The notes below the pieces were generated by a model. The model was not told the origin of the DNA and did not search any database. It saw only the letters and a list, made by a program, of their open reading frames with translations. From Isosphaeraceae bacterium (GTDB taxonomy: Bacteria; Planctomycetota; Planctomycetia; Isosphaerales; Isosphaeraceae), in contig JANXSX010000157.1 of assembly GCA_025356475.1 (NCBI GenBank), positions 1 to 47,872 of the forward strand: DNA of 47,872 nt. The letters run 5' to 3'. Below are positions 16,364 to 24,960 of the stretch, piece by piece. Each line of letters starts with the position of its first letter. Position 1 is the stretch's first letter. The position numbers and the translations under genes were made by a program.

Positions 16364-17874
16364 GGACGACTCCCCCCTCGGGTCGCGTCACTCCAGCGTC
16401 TGAGCCCCTTTTTGACCCGAGCCTGGATCGTGCTGGTTGGCAGTTCTGCACATGGAGTGACCGTCTCCCAATCGAGGGACTCACGGAGTCGAGACTTCCA
16501 GTCGCCGGCCCGAGGAACCCGCCGAGGTGGCGGTGCGGCCGCTTCTGTCTCCCAACGCTCAAAGACCAGACTCTCACGATCGAACTGCAAACGAGACCGA
16601 CGCACTGGAACCGAGGCGACATGGTCCCCGGCGGCGATCTCGATCGCTAGCGGGTACCGGGGGTCCCAATCTTCGAATCGAGCCTGGAACTGCCCCTCAC
16701 CGAGATCGTCGACCGACCACCGACGTGTCGATCGCCATCGCCACCACTCGGCGAATGCCGTCATGGTCGTGCGCCAGACGAGTGACTCGTTGAGGATCGA
16801 ACGGCTCAACGCCCGAAGGACTTCCGGCATGCGGGCGAGTCGCCGCTCGGGGTGACCATACACAAAGGCAGGCTCACGTGCATGAATCTTCGCTCGAACC
16901 ATGCTCTCGAAGTGATAAGCAATGTCTTCGGCGTTGCTAATCCCCGCATCAAGAAACAGACCCTCGCAGATCGGGTGGACTGGAACTTGAAGGACCGAGG
17001 AGAATCGCTCGCCAAGCCAGGGGAAGAATGGAAGGTCGTCGTACCCCAGACCGAAGTCCGACGAGTAGTTGTAGCCCAGCTCGTCAAGTACGCCGTCGAG
17101 CCCGCGATTCCATCGGCCGTGCGGAGCGGTGTATCCCGAGACCCGAATCTCCGCGTTGGTCAGGATCTCGTGAGCCCTGCGCAGATTGATGCGATTGAAG
17201 TCCTGATCTGAGCTGACCACATGATGGTGACCATGCGACTGAGTGTCGAGTCCCTTGAGGTCGGCGAGAACTGCCGGGAGTTGCCCATAAGCGGCGGTGC
17301 TTACGAAGTGGGTTGTGCAATCCTCGATCGGTTTCCGAGCCGAGGCGAACAAGGCGTAATCGGTGGGATTTCGCTCGTCGAGATCCACCCTCAGGTTGAA
17401 GGCGGATCGATAGGGGTGGGGGTAAGGGCTAAGCCTGGCCCAGAGTCCACCTTGCGTCTGGACCAAGAGACGAAGCTTGGACATCAGCCGACGCCGGATT
17501 GATCCCTTGTCGCGTCGACTCACCCGCTCAACGAGACTCTTGTCATTGACTGTCCATGCCATCCGTGTCGATTTGAGGTCGACCAAGGCTCGGAACGGAT
17601 CGGTCGATTGGTCCTGGCGAAGGACATCAATGTCGATTCCAACTTGACCTGCGCAGAGACGCGCTTCGATACGTTGACGCGACTCAGACCTGCCATCGAA
17701 CAGGACGAATCGCCCTGCTCGACTTGAGTCTGGCTCGTCCGCACTGACGATTCGATAGGGAATTCCCTCCTGGGCGAGCGCGAGCGCCAGCCCAGGGGGG
17801 GTCGCATCAAGGACCAGTGGTAGCAGAGGAATAGAGGAACTCAGAGGGCCTCCCCGGGGGCACGGCCCGACCAA
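16360..17874 (-). CDS. Polysaccharide deacetylase-like protein
   Basis: This protein of about 500 residues has a central NodB-like region. FNLRVDLDE carries the acidic catalytic/metal site, DTQSHGHHHVV resembles the H-[ST]-x2-H metal motif, and YTAPHGRWNRGLDGVLDELG resembles the R-x-P-x-G substrate motif. The N-terminal about 150 residues and the C-terminal about 150 residues are not recognised; the C-terminus has beta-rich character. It probably removes an acyl group from a sugar of the glycan made by this operon. The start is unclear: the longest frame uses TTG at 17874, overlapping the methyltransferase by 34 bp, while a GGGGAGG near 17860 points to initiation close to that gene's stop. 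Confidence 0.72.
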   Translation of the reverse strand: MVGPCPRGGPLSSSIPLLPLVLDATPPGLALALAQEGIPYRIVSADEPDSSRAGRFVLFDGRSESRQRIEARLCAGQVGIDIDVLRQDQSTDPFRALVDLKSTRMAWTVNDKSLVERVSRRDKGSIRRRLMSKLRLLVQTQGGLWARLSPYPHPYRSAFNLRVDLDERNPTDYALFASARKPIEDCTTHFVSTAAYGQLPAVLADLKGLDTQSHGHHHVVSSDQDFNRINLRRAHEILTNAEIRVSGYTAPHGRWNRGLDGVLDELGYNYSSDFGLGYDDLPFFPWLGERFSSVLQVPVHPICEGLFLDAGISNAEDIAYHFESMVRAKIHAREPAFVYGHPERRLARMPEVLRALSRSILNESLVWRTTMTAFAEWWRWRSTRRWSVDDLGEGQFQARFEDWDPRYPLAIEIAAGDHVASVPVRRSRLQFDRESLVFERWETEAAAPPPRRVPRAGDWKSRLRESLDWETVTPCAELPTSTIQARVKKGLRRWSDATRGGSRP

Positions 17875-18536
17875 AGGACGAACCGTCGCGCTGCGGGAAA
17901 TGACCGAAACACGATTCCCGACTCGTCAGGCGATTCGAGATATGAGACCGCAACATCTGCAAAGTGCCGGCTAAGGTGGCTCTTGAGCCTCCCCGGCCAG
18001 AACCATCGTTCCCGAACGGGTCCCCCAGCGGGATACATCCAGAGGCCTCGCCGCTCGTCGAGCCATTTCACTGCGAGGCCGGGCAACCAAGGGCGCTGGG
18101 CGTTCAGGCAGGAGGCGTTCTTGTCGATCGCCAGGAATTGGCCACCCGGCCTCAAGCAGCGAGCGACTTCCTTGAGAATTGGCTCGATGGGGAAGATATG
18201 TTCAAGAACTTCGATCGACACCACAACATCAAACGAGTCGGTCGCGAACGGGAGCCGGCCCGCCGATGCCTGAACACGGGGAATCTGGTTGGTTCCGCGC
18301 TTAAGCATGCCCAACGACCGATCGACACCGATCACGTAAGCACCGGCCTCGGCCAGCTTGAGGGCGAACCGTCCCTGACCGCATCCCAGGTCAAGAACCT
18401 TCCGATTTGTGAGCTTTCCAACCTTGTTCAGAACCGCTTCGAGTCGAAAGTCGTGTTCGCCCACCACCGGCTTGAAACGGTCGGAGATCCGGTCGAAGCG
18501 GAGAGCGACTTCGGCCTCGTATTTGATCGAGGTCAT
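17841..18536 (-). CDS. SAM-dependent methyltransferase (Methyltransf_11 type)
   Basis: This 231-residue enzyme has motif I VLDLGCGQGRFALKLAEAG, the acidic loop GVDRSLGML, then FDVVVSIEVLEHIFPIEPI (motif IV) and CLRPGGQFLAI (post-motif). This is the UbiE/Bud23-like small-molecule methyltransferase fold. The ATG at 18536 forms an ATGA overlap with the upstream glycosyltransferase stop, which makes it a better start than the longer frame. Within a glycan operon it probably methylates a sugar, lipid carrier or related intermediate. The substrate is not visible. Confidence 0.85.
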   Translation of the reverse strand: MTSIKYEAEVALRFDRISDRFKPVVGEHDFRLEAVLNKVGKLTNRKVLDLGCGQGRFALKLAEAGAYVIGVDRSLGMLKRGTNQIPRVQASAGRLPFATDSFDVVVSIEVLEHIFPIEPILKEVARCLRPGGQFLAIDKNASCLNAQRPWLPGLAVKWLDERRGLWMYPAGGPVRERWFWPGRLKSHLSRHFADVAVSYLESPDESGIVFRSFPAARRFVLWSGRAPGEAL

Positions 18537-19300
18537 GACGCTCTCCTTGCCTGGATTAGCTCGCGGTGCTTCCAGTGTCGGACGGCCACCGAGACTCCCG
18601 AGAGGGCGCAGAAGGCGAAACCCTCCAGGCCATCGCGGAACCCTTGTTTGCCGATATAGAGCTTCAAGAAGGTCCAACCTGGCCGTAAGACGATATCCAA
18701 CGTCCGGAATCGACGGCTCTCACGCTCGAACTTGATCGCTTCCAAAGTCGTATAATGATTCATCTTGCGGAGGAACGTCTGCATATCAGGGATTGTCCGA
18801 TGCTTGAGCGGATGCTCAAGCAGGCCAATTTCACCCTCGATTTGAACGGTCTCGTGAACTGCCCCGGACCACTGTCCTTGGCCCCTCTGGAAGAGGCGAA
18901 GAGGACGATCGTGCTGAGTTCCCGAGAATCGGAACGAGCGGCCTAAGACGACACTCTCGATCGGGACGCGGAAGCCCACAAAGGGGTTGGCCACCTGGTT
19001 GATCAAGCGGCGGACCTCGGTGGCGAGCTCGGGGGTTGCCCGCTCGTCGGCATCAATCGCGAAGACCCAGTCACCCGAGGCGAGTTCGAGAGCGGCATTG
19101 CGCTGGCTCGCGAAATCGTCGAACGTGCGGATGGCCACGAGGTCGGCACCTCGCTGTGCGATGAGTTCCGTGCCGTCTCGACTGGCTCGATCGACGACCA
19201 CGATCACCTCGTTCGCCCAACCGACAGTGGCCAGGCACTCGGGCAGGTTCTCCGCCTCATTCTTGGCGAGGATCAAGACACTGACACGGGGTTCAGCCAT
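18533..19300 (-). CDS. Family 2 glycosyltransferase, WaaE/KdtX-like
   Basis: This 255-residue GT-A protein has VSVLILAKNEAENLPECLATV, DEVIVVVDRASRDGTELI-like text (here ANEVIVVVDRASRDGTEL) and GDWVFAIDADERATPEL, where the D-x-D is the metal site. Then come FRVPIESVVLGRSFRFSG and GAVHETVQIEG, characteristic of the WaaE/KdtX branch that adds glucose to lipopolysaccharide inner core. The C-terminus holds a membrane-associating helix (FAFCALSGVSVAVRHW). It starts in an 8-bp overlap with the phosphatidyltransferase gene and ends in an ATGA overlap with the methyltransferase. Confidence 0.87.
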   Translation of the reverse strand: MAEPRVSVLILAKNEAENLPECLATVGWANEVIVVVDRASRDGTELIAQRGADLVAIRTFDDFASQRNAALELASGDWVFAIDADERATPELATEVRRLINQVANPFVGFRVPIESVVLGRSFRFSGTQHDRPLRLFQRGQGQWSGAVHETVQIEGEIGLLEHPLKHRTIPDMQTFLRKMNHYTTLEAIKFERESRRFRTLDIVLRPGWTFLKLYIGKQGFRDGLEGFAFCALSGVSVAVRHWKHRELIQARRAS

Positions 19301-20324
19301 GCGCCACCCCCTTCGTGATCCCACGCGCGACCGCCCGGATTGGGAAGTAGAATGCGTAGGCCACAAGGGCAAGTTCGAGATGTCCCACCAGGGCTAAGAA
19401 TATCCACAGGTGCCAACGGATATCAGCGTGCCCTGCAAGACGAACAGCCTGCTTGATGGGGCTTACTTCGGAGGCGACTTCGGTCGCGGCGTCGGCAGCG
19501 GTTGCAGTGTCCTGATGACCAACTATAAAGAGATACTTGCCCATAGCGTAGATCATCCCGACCAGTAGCCAACCGGCCCGGCCATCGTGGACGAAACATG
19601 CCCATGCAATCGATGCGTGCAGGGTCATGTCGCAAACTTCGTCGAGATTCGAGTCGAGCCAACGGCCAAAATCGCTTGCTGTCCCCTGGAGACGGGCCAG
19701 GTGTCCATCGGTCGTGTCGAGTACGAGGGCGATGGCCAGGGCCAGCCCCGCAAGGCATCGTGAAGCCAGGTTCATACCGCCCCAAGCCACGATTCCAGCT
19801 CCCATCAAGAAGACGGCGGCGGAAGCGAGAGTGACCATATTGGGACGGACTCGCGTTGGCACGAGTGCCCGAGCTAACGCCTGAGCGGGCCGGAATGCCC
19901 AGTAAGCACCGAGCGGTTGGTAAGACAGCCGACGGACGAGTTCCTCCTCGACCCCTTTGAGGCCATGTGGCCCGTCAAGTCGCCAGAGGACTGCCATTTC
20001 TGGGTCGCGACCCTGTTCGATGGCTCGTTTGAGCTTGATCGGGTCGTAGACTCGGTCCGACCTGAGGATCGAGGCGTTCGCAGGCGGAGGTCCCGTTACA
20101 AATGCCAGCCGGGGACGCTCGAACTCATCAAACAGGGCGGCAAAACTTGCTTGTTCCTCAATGCGAGCATGGACTGAGACTGGCTCATCGACATCGTTGC
20201 CACTCGCAAGACGTGCGAGTTCGACGAGGCGAGCCAGGACAGGCCGACCACCGATCAGTTCGGTCGCGAGCGGGCCACGTGGGCCACGTGGGCGAGCGTC
20301 GATGATCAGAGGAACACGCGACAT
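19293..20324 (-). CDS. CDP-alcohol phosphatidyltransferase with an extra N-terminal domain
   Basis: This 343-residue protein has a C-terminal membrane CDP-alcohol phosphotransferase domain with a perfect D-x2-D-G-x2-A-R-x8-G-x3-D-x3-D motif (residues about 203-228, beginning DTTDGHLAR). Several membrane helices surround it. The first about 135 residues form a soluble domain (GPLATELIGGRPVLARLVELA, then DPEMAVLWRLDG) that loosely recalls a degraded sugar-phosphate nucleotidyltransferase, as in bifunctional inositol-phosphate enzymes. The usual nucleotide-binding signature is not visible. It transfers a phosphoalcohol between a CDP-alcohol and an acceptor. In this operon it may make the lipid anchor or a phosphodiester-linked head group. 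GGGAGG lies seven bases before the ATG. Confidence 0.85.
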   Translation of the reverse strand: MSRVPLIIDARPRGPRGPLATELIGGRPVLARLVELARLASGNDVDEPVSVHARIEEQASFAALFDEFERPRLAFVTGPPPANASILRSDRVYDPIKLKRAIEQGRDPEMAVLWRLDGPHGLKGVEEELVRRLSYQPLGAYWAFRPAQALARALVPTRVRPNMVTLASAAVFLMGAGIVAWGGMNLASRCLAGLALAIALVLDTTDGHLARLQGTASDFGRWLDSNLDEVCDMTLHASIAWACFVHDGRAGWLLVGMIYAMGKYLFIVGHQDTATAADAATEVASEVSPIKQAVRLAGHADIRWHLWIFLALVGHLELALVAYAFYFPIRAVARGITKGVAHG

Positions 20325-20406
20325 CGGGGCGCCTCCCTGCGCCAATCGATCCTACGGGCGGCGTTACCGTTCATCCATGGACGGACCACCCTGCCTTGAC
20401 TCAATA

Positions 20407-21354
20407 TTACCAGGCAAACTCCCGGAAGAAGGCCTCCTGTCGCTCGGCCCAGCCGGGATTGTTTTCGTGCAGGCTGCGACGTTTCTGGCGGACATCCCCA
20501 AGGCGTTTGAAGGCACCTAGGAGTGCCCGAAAGAACCCCCAACGACGGCCACCAAATGCGTAAAGAGCCCGAACCGGGAGCCAGGCCAGGTGCTCAATGA
20601 GCTTACCACCGGCGAGGTTCTTCCAGGCGAAGATCATGCTGTTCCTGAGTGCGAGGTCATCACAGCCCGACCGACCAAAGGCGGGCTCAAACGAGCCAAA
20701 TCCCTTGTGGTAGGCCAGGGACTGGGGGACATAGCGACCGGTGAAACCCGCCATCCAGCCTCGGAACCCGAGGTCAAGGTCCTCGATCCTGCCTGGGAAG
20801 TACACAGGATCATACCCCCCGAGAAATAGGAACTTCTCTCGATCGACCATCAAGATCGGTCCCGCCGATGCCGTAAGCCCCTCACGGTGAATCGCCGACT
20901 CGAAGCCGGGGACGCGTGCTAGACCTTGGATCAGACCGAACCGAGTGCGGACCAGAGTCCTCATCCCCTCGTAGACGCTCCCATCGAACGTCCAGCAAAG
21001 CGGAGCAGCGAAGAGCGCGTCGTTGTGGACTTCTAGAGCGTCCAGCAGCGGTTGAATCGCGTAAGGGTCGAGCTTTACGTCGTTATTGAGGAGGAGAACG
21101 GTCTGTTCGTTCATTCGTTTCAGAACAAAGTTAAAGGAAGCCAAACCCCGGTTGGGCTCGCGGATGACGTTGATACCCGGCCAAACCTCGGCGAGGTAGG
21201 CCAACGAATCGTCGGTCGAGTCGTTATCCACAACCGTGATCGGGCAAGACCCAGGCGCATTGCGAGCGGCCTCGACTAGCGAGGGCAAGCACTGACTGAG
21301 CAGGTCTCGACCGTTATAGTTCAGGACGAGGACGTGCGTCCGCATGGGTTCCAT
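20407..21354 (-). CDS. Family 2 glycosyltransferase, rhamnosyltransferase-like
   Basis: This 315-residue GT2 protein has HVLVLNYNGRDLLSQCLPSL, ITVVDNDSTDDSLAYL and REPNRGLASFNFVLKRM. LLLNNDVKLDPYAI carries the N-D-x metal site typical of the dTDP-rhamnosyl/galactofuranosyl-like branch. FLFLGGYDPVYFPGRIEDLDLGFR (split) gives the acceptor-side E-D-x-D block. The C-terminal part is rich in aromatic residues and may associate with the membrane. Two starts are possible, ATG 21354 and ATG 21345. It appears to be the first gene of the minus-strand glycan operon; the 83-bp gap to the next gene is the largest in the operon. Confidence 0.86.
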   Translation of the reverse strand: MEPMRTHVLVLNYNGRDLLSQCLPSLVEAARNAPGSCPITVVDNDSTDDSLAYLAEVWPGINVIREPNRGLASFNFVLKRMNEQTVLLLNNDVKLDPYAIQPLLDALEVHNDALFAAPLCWTFDGSVYEGMRTLVRTRFGLIQGLARVPGFESAIHREGLTASAGPILMVDREKFLFLGGYDPVYFPGRIEDLDLGFRGWMAGFTGRYVPQSLAYHKGFGSFEPAFGRSGCDDLALRNSMIFAWKNLAGGKLIEHLAWLPVRALYAFGGRRWGFFRALLGAFKRLGDVRQKRRSLHENNPGWAERQEAFFREFAW

Positions 21355-21547
21355 CCCTCGCTCGGCACGCGTCCGGTCCATTCCGGGACCGGTTCGGCGG
21401 GTAACATACGAACCCAAGCCCAGTCAGTCAATCCCGGCCCAAGACTCGCTCACGGACGGTCAGGCTCCGTCTCTCCAGTTTCGGGACTGACCCTCCTGAG
21501 ATCGCCACCCTCGCGAGTAGCGATCGCAGGCCAATTGTGGAGATTCC

Positions 21548-22501
21548 TCAGGCAGTGTAAGTTGCACCCTTGAGGGATTCCAGGAGCTTCTTGGTGGCCA
21601 AGATCCCTTCGGGTTCGGTCATCTTGTCGCCTTCGTACTCGATCCCGACGTAACCCTTATAGCCACTATCCGTCACGATTTTGAGGATGCGGGCATAGTC
21701 GAGCTTGGTCTCCTTGCCCGAGCTATCAAAGTCATAACTCTTAGCGGAAACGCCTTTGGCGTGCGGCATCATCCGAGCAATCGCGTCGTAGATGTCGATC
21801 GAATAGTCGCCCGAGTTCTTGGTCTTGGGGAAGTTACCGAAGTCGGGCAAGGTGCCAAACGTCGGCTTGCCCACGGCCTTGATCAGGGCGAGCAGGCTGT
21901 CGGGATCGCTCGAAGGTCCGCCATGGTTCTCACAGATCACGTTGATCTTGTTGGTCGCACCATAGGCAGTCAAAGCACCACATGCTTCGGCGGCGGCACC
22001 GGTGTTGGTGGGGCTGTAGTTGTTGCCGGTGTTCACCCGGATCGAGTGACAGCCCAGAGCCGCAGCGGCATCGACCCAGCGCTTGTGGTTCTCGACCGCC
22101 AGGTCCCGGGCCGTCTTGTCAGGATCGGAGAGGTCGCCTTCACGGTCGATCATGATCAGGACACAGGTCACGCCATTATCGTTGGCCCGACCCTTGAGGG
22201 TCTTCAAGTAGGCTTCGTCCTTGGGCTTGTCCTTGAAGAACTGATTGACGAATTCCACGGCTTCGATGCCATACTTCTCGCGGGCGACCCGAGGGAAGTC
22301 CAGGTTATCGATCTCCTTGGCGAACAGCGCCTTGTGCAGCGACCACTCGGCGAGCGAGATCTTGAAGTCGCCGATCTTGCCCGAGGCGGGTGCGCCCGAG
22401 ACATCGGCGGCAAAGCTTCGGCTGCTTCCAAGCGCGAGTAGGCTGCCGCTAGCGATCGCGGAGCAGAGGAAATCACGTCGGGAAATGTCAAAATGCTTCA
22501 T
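21548..22501 (-). CDS. Tat-exported sugar phosphate isomerase/epimerase-like protein (AP endonuclease 2 fold)
   Basis: This 317-residue protein has a twin-arginine signal (ISRRDFLCSAIASGSLLALG, cleavage near SFAAD). A xylose-isomerase-like TIM barrel follows: EWSLHKALFAKEIDN, GIEAVEFVNQFF, CHSIRVNTGNN, INVICENHGG (metal-binding Glu/His), GTLPDFGNFP, and YVGIEYEGD near the C-terminus. This domain binds a divalent metal and isomerises or epimerises sugars or inosose-like compounds. Substrate unknown. Planctomycetes have many such exported isomerases, often paired with MocA oxidoreductases; none is adjacent here. It is monocistronic by appearance, with about 130 bases to the glycan operon downstream. 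Confidence 0.9.
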   Translation of the reverse strand: MKHFDISRRDFLCSAIASGSLLALGSSRSFAADVSGAPASGKIGDFKISLAEWSLHKALFAKEIDNLDFPRVAREKYGIEAVEFVNQFFKDKPKDEAYLKTLKGRANDNGVTCVLIMIDREGDLSDPDKTARDLAVENHKRWVDAAAALGCHSIRVNTGNNYSPTNTGAAAEACGALTAYGATNKINVICENHGGPSSDPDSLLALIKAVGKPTFGTLPDFGNFPKTKNSGDYSIDIYDAIARMMPHAKGVSAKSYDFDSSGKETKLDYARILKIVTDSGYKGYVGIEYEGDKMTEPEGILATKKLLESLKGATYTA

Positions 22502-22544
22502 CGATGTACTCTCATGTAAGTGGAAAATGCCGACTCTTGATGCT

Positions 22545-22835
22545 TCAACTTGCCTTCGGTGACTTGGCTCGATCCTTCTCCAGCCACTCCCAAAATTCCC
22601 TAGGTATCAAACCTTTTCGGTCAGAAACGTCGAGCTTGCAGATGAATAAAGTTCCACCTGGACGCACAAACACCGAGAGCCGTCGATTCCAAGTTTCCGC
22701 ATCTTTCGAGGTATAAATGATCCAAAACGTAGGGTTAAAACGAAACCAATCGAGGGCCATGTTGAACTTTTTCTCAACCTGCTTGGAATCGATACCTGCT
22801 TTTGTAATGAGAGAGACTTGATAGGATGTTGGCAT
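22545..22835 (-). CDS. Small protein resembling the SinR/Cas2-like ferredoxin fold (tentative)
   Basis: This 96-residue protein has a beta-alpha-beta pattern: YQVSLITKAG at the start, an amphipathic helix VEKKFNMALDWFR, FWIIYTSKDAETWNRRLSVFV, GGTLFICKLD, and a C-terminal GLIPREFWEWLEK. The order, the central 'W-x-I/Y-T-S' strand and the final W-x-W-L resemble small proteins annotated SinR-like or Cas2/VapD-like, but this is pattern similarity only. A strong AAGGA eight bases before the ATG lies inside the end of the upstream gene, so the two are coupled. Base composition is lower in GC than the core genes around it. Confidence 0.6.
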   Translation of the reverse strand: MPTSYQVSLITKAGIDSKQVEKKFNMALDWFRFNPTFWIIYTSKDAETWNRRLSVFVRPGGTLFICKLDVSDRKGLIPREFWEWLEKDRAKSPKAS

Positions 22836-22837
22836 AG

Positions 22838-23083
22838 TTAGTCCTTCTTCTTCCTTTGACCTCGGGGTCTTGTGTCTTCCGCCTTCCCAACAGAAGGAAC
22901 GTCCGACTTGACATCAGTGGAGGAGTCGTCTTCGATCAAGTCTGGTTCATGAGCCGCGTCTGAAGAATGATCCCTGGTGTCCGGATTCCTTTGATTGAGC
23001 TGGTCCAGATTTCGAGAGGTCTCAGCGATTGCATCGTCGGGAGAGACGCTCAAACTCGGCTTTTCTTTCGAGCCGAACTGCAT
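22838..23083 (-). CDS. Hypothetical hydrophilic, probably disordered 81-residue protein
   Basis: The protein is almost devoid of hydrophobic residues and rich in Asp, Ser, Glu, Asn and Lys. It has an acidic middle (EPDLIEDDSSTDVKSD) and a basic tail (RPRGQRKKKD), so it is probably unstructured. No family recognised. It ends two bases before the SinR-like gene, whose ribosome-binding site lies in the last codons of this frame. That placement is the main evidence that it is translated. Its own start has no good Shine-Dalgarno sequence. Confidence 0.45.
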   Translation of the reverse strand: MQFGSKEKPSLSVSPDDAIAETSRNLDQLNQRNPDTRDHSSDAAHEPDLIEDDSSTDVKSDVPSVGKAEDTRPRGQRKKKD

Positions 23084-23151
23084 CCTGATCTGCTTAAGAG
23101 GTGGAGCGATGATCGAGGGTCTCTAACTCTTCAAGCGTCTCGCAGGGAGGT

Positions 23152-23370
23152 TTAGTTTGCCACGGCTAGAATCGTTTCTTCCACCTCTGGGTTCAATCCT
23201 AAGAGCCAAGGCACTGGCGGGTCAATCGCCCACCCTTGCCAATTCGGCCTTGCGAGCTTTTCGGGGGCAAGGTACAAGGTCGCCCGTCCTAGATCGCAGG
23301 GGGAAGGAATCTCCGACGACGGGACGGCAGCGAATTGATCGAGCGCCAGACACGCTGAGGAACGGACCAT
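23152..23370 (-). CDS. Hypothetical 72-residue protein
   Basis: A frame from the ATG at 23370 gives a plausible small protein with SACLALDQFAAVPSS, then LARPNWQGWAIDPPVPWLL, and an acidic end (NPEVEETILAVAN). Third-position GC looks similar to real genes here. The start lies only 18 bases from the divergent ispE start, with no clear ribosome-binding site, and the frame continues upstream antisense to ispE, so it may be chance. If real it would head a small minus-strand group with the two genes downstream. Confidence 0.35.
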   Translation of the reverse strand: MVRSSACLALDQFAAVPSSEIPSPCDLGRATLYLAPEKLARPNWQGWAIDPPVPWLLGLNPEVEETILAVAN

Positions 23371-23388
23371 GATCGGCCGCGACCAACC

Positions 23389-24276
23389 ATGATCGTTGAG
23401 CCGACGGAATTGGGCCTTCGGGTGCGTGCTCCGGCCAAATTGAACCTCTTCCTTGAAGTCCTTGGGCGAAGGCCCGATGGCTACCACGAGATCGAGTCGT
23501 TGATGGTCACGGTCGACCTGTACGACATTCTTACAATCCAGAATGATCCCAGTGGACAGATCCACTTGGTCTGCGATGATCCCGCGTTACCTACGGACGA
23601 GTCGAACCTTGTCGTCAAAGCCGCTCAGCGGCTGCGGGCCAGGGTGAACTTACCGCTGGGAGCCTCGATTGATCTTAGGAAATCGATTCCGGCCCAGGCT
23701 GGACTTGCCGGTGGATCGAGTGACGCCGCCGCGACTCTGGTTGGCTTGAATCTGGTCTGGAATTTGCAGCTTCCCACAGAGACATTGGCATCGATCGCAG
23801 GAGAGATTGGCTCAGACGTCGCATTCTTCCTCCACGCTCCGGCTGCCATTTGCCGAGGTCGGGGTGAGATTGTGGAGCCGATCGACCTGTCGTTGTTGCC
23901 CCCCTTGCAGTTCGTTCTCGTCTGTCCGCCCCTGGGTGTCAGTACTGCTGATGTCTATCGGCGTCTAGTTGTCCCCGCTCGACCCCGGTCGATCGGCCCC
24001 ATCGTGGATGCCCTGACCCGAGGAGATTCCTCGGCTCTTGGCTCCGAGATCTTCAACCGGCTTCAACCGGTTGCCGAATCACTGGAACCGGATCTGATCC
24101 GGGTCCGCGAGGAATGGGAGACCCTTGGCCCATCGTTACTCGATGGGTACGCGATGAGTGGAAGCGGGTCGGCCAGTTTCGGCCTGGCCCGCACCCGTGA
24201 CGCGGCATGGAACGCCGCCGAGCGGTTCGGCGCGAGCGGACTGGGAACAGTCCGGGTCGTCGCCTGCAGCAATTGA
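23389..24276 (+). CDS. ispE: 4-diphosphocytidyl-2-C-methyl-D-erythritol kinase
   Basis: This 295-residue GHMP kinase has the IspE N-terminus [23 protein letters not shown] (catalytic Lys17, substrate motif GYHE). The ATP-binding glycine-rich loop is [15 protein letters not shown] (residues 101-115), and GSDVAFFL carries the catalytic Asp143. The C-terminal GHMP motif is [13 protein letters not shown]. It phosphorylates CDP-ME in the cytoplasmic MEP pathway to isoprenoids, so it feeds precursor to the carotenoid and quinone pathways. spoVG follows 31 bases downstream, the same neighbourhood as in Firmicutes. No Shine-Dalgarno is visible before the ATG. Confidence 0.95.
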   Translation: MIVEPTELGLRVRAPAKLNLFLEVLGRRPDGYHEIESLMVTVDLYDILTIQNDPSGQIHLVCDDPALPTDESNLVVKAAQRLRARVNLPLGASIDLRKSIPAQAGLAGGSSDAAATLVGLNLVWNLQLPTETLASIAGEIGSDVAFFLHAPAAICRGRGEIVEPIDLSLLPPLQFVLVCPPLGVSTADVYRRLVVPARPRSIGPIVDALTRGDSSALGSEIFNRLQPVAESLEPDLIRVREEWETLGPSLLDGYAMSGSGSASFGLARTRDAAWNAAERFGASGLGTVRVVACSN

Positions 24277-24307
24277 GTGGAGAACGCCCCGTAAAGGAGT
24301 ACCGGCT

Positions 24308-24940
24308 GTGGAAATCACCGAAGTTCGCATCAAGCTCATGGAAGACAACTCGGGCAGCAATGAACGCCTGCAGGCCTTCTGCAGCATCACGTTTGACGAC
24401 ATGTTCGTCATTCGTGACCTGAAGATCATCGAAGGGGCCAAAGGCTTCTTCGTCGCCATGCCGTCACGCAAGCTGACGGATCGCTGCGGTCATTGCGGCA
24501 CCAAGAATCACCTGCGAAGCCGGTTCTGCAACCAGTGCGGCAGCCGCCTGGATGAGAACCGAGCCCTTCGCGATGCCGACGGTCGTGCCAAGCTGCACGC
24601 CGACATCGCCCACCCGATTAACTCCACCTGTCGAGAGAAGATCCAGGCCTCCGTGCTGGCCTCCTACGCCGACGAGCTGGAACGCGCCAAACTGCCGGGT
24701 TATGTCTCTCGGTACGATGATCTCGACGGCGGCGAATTCGACGTTCCGGTCCCAGGTTCGACCCCAGAAGCCGTTGGCTCGGGCGAGCCCCCACTGCGTC
24801 GCGGGCCGCTTCGTGGCCACACCCAGCACGCCCGAAGCACGGTCTTGCGTGGACCTCACGTCTCGCCACGCCGAGACCCAGCGCAGCATGAAGGGGTCTC
24901 CTCCGAACGCTCCGAAGGGGGCTTCGGCAGCGGCCTCTAA
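24308..24940 (+). CDS. spoVG: SpoVG family protein with inserted zinc ribbon
   Basis: The first about 54 residues ([43 protein letters not shown]) and residues about 96-113 ([17 protein letters not shown]) together make a complete SpoVG, a small nucleic-acid-binding regulator. Between them lies an insert with four cysteines (C60, C63, C74, C77) in a CxxC-x10-CxxC zinc ribbon. After residue 115 a long hydrophilic, Pro/Arg/Ser-rich tail follows, unlike the roughly 95-residue Bacillus protein. The start is GTG with AAAGGAG eight bases upstream; longer frames would run back into ispE. It is probably co-transcribed with ispE and is followed by a strong hairpin. Confidence 0.9.
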   Translation: MEITEVRIKLMEDNSGSNERLQAFCSITFDDMFVIRDLKIIEGAKGFFVAMPSRKLTDRCGHCGTKNHLRSRFCNQCGSRLDENRALRDADGRAKLHADIAHPINSTCREKIQASVLASYADELERAKLPGYVSRYDDLDGGEFDVPVPGSTPEAVGSGEPPLRRGPLRGHTQHARSTVLRGPHVSPRRDPAQHEGVSSERSEGGFGSGL

Positions 24941-24960
24941 GGCCAGACTGGCGAAATCCT

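Noticed and set aside
23389-23565. Extension of the 72-residue minus-strand frame upstream to 23565
   Set aside because: That part is antisense to the conserved start of ispE, so only the portion after 23370 is considered.
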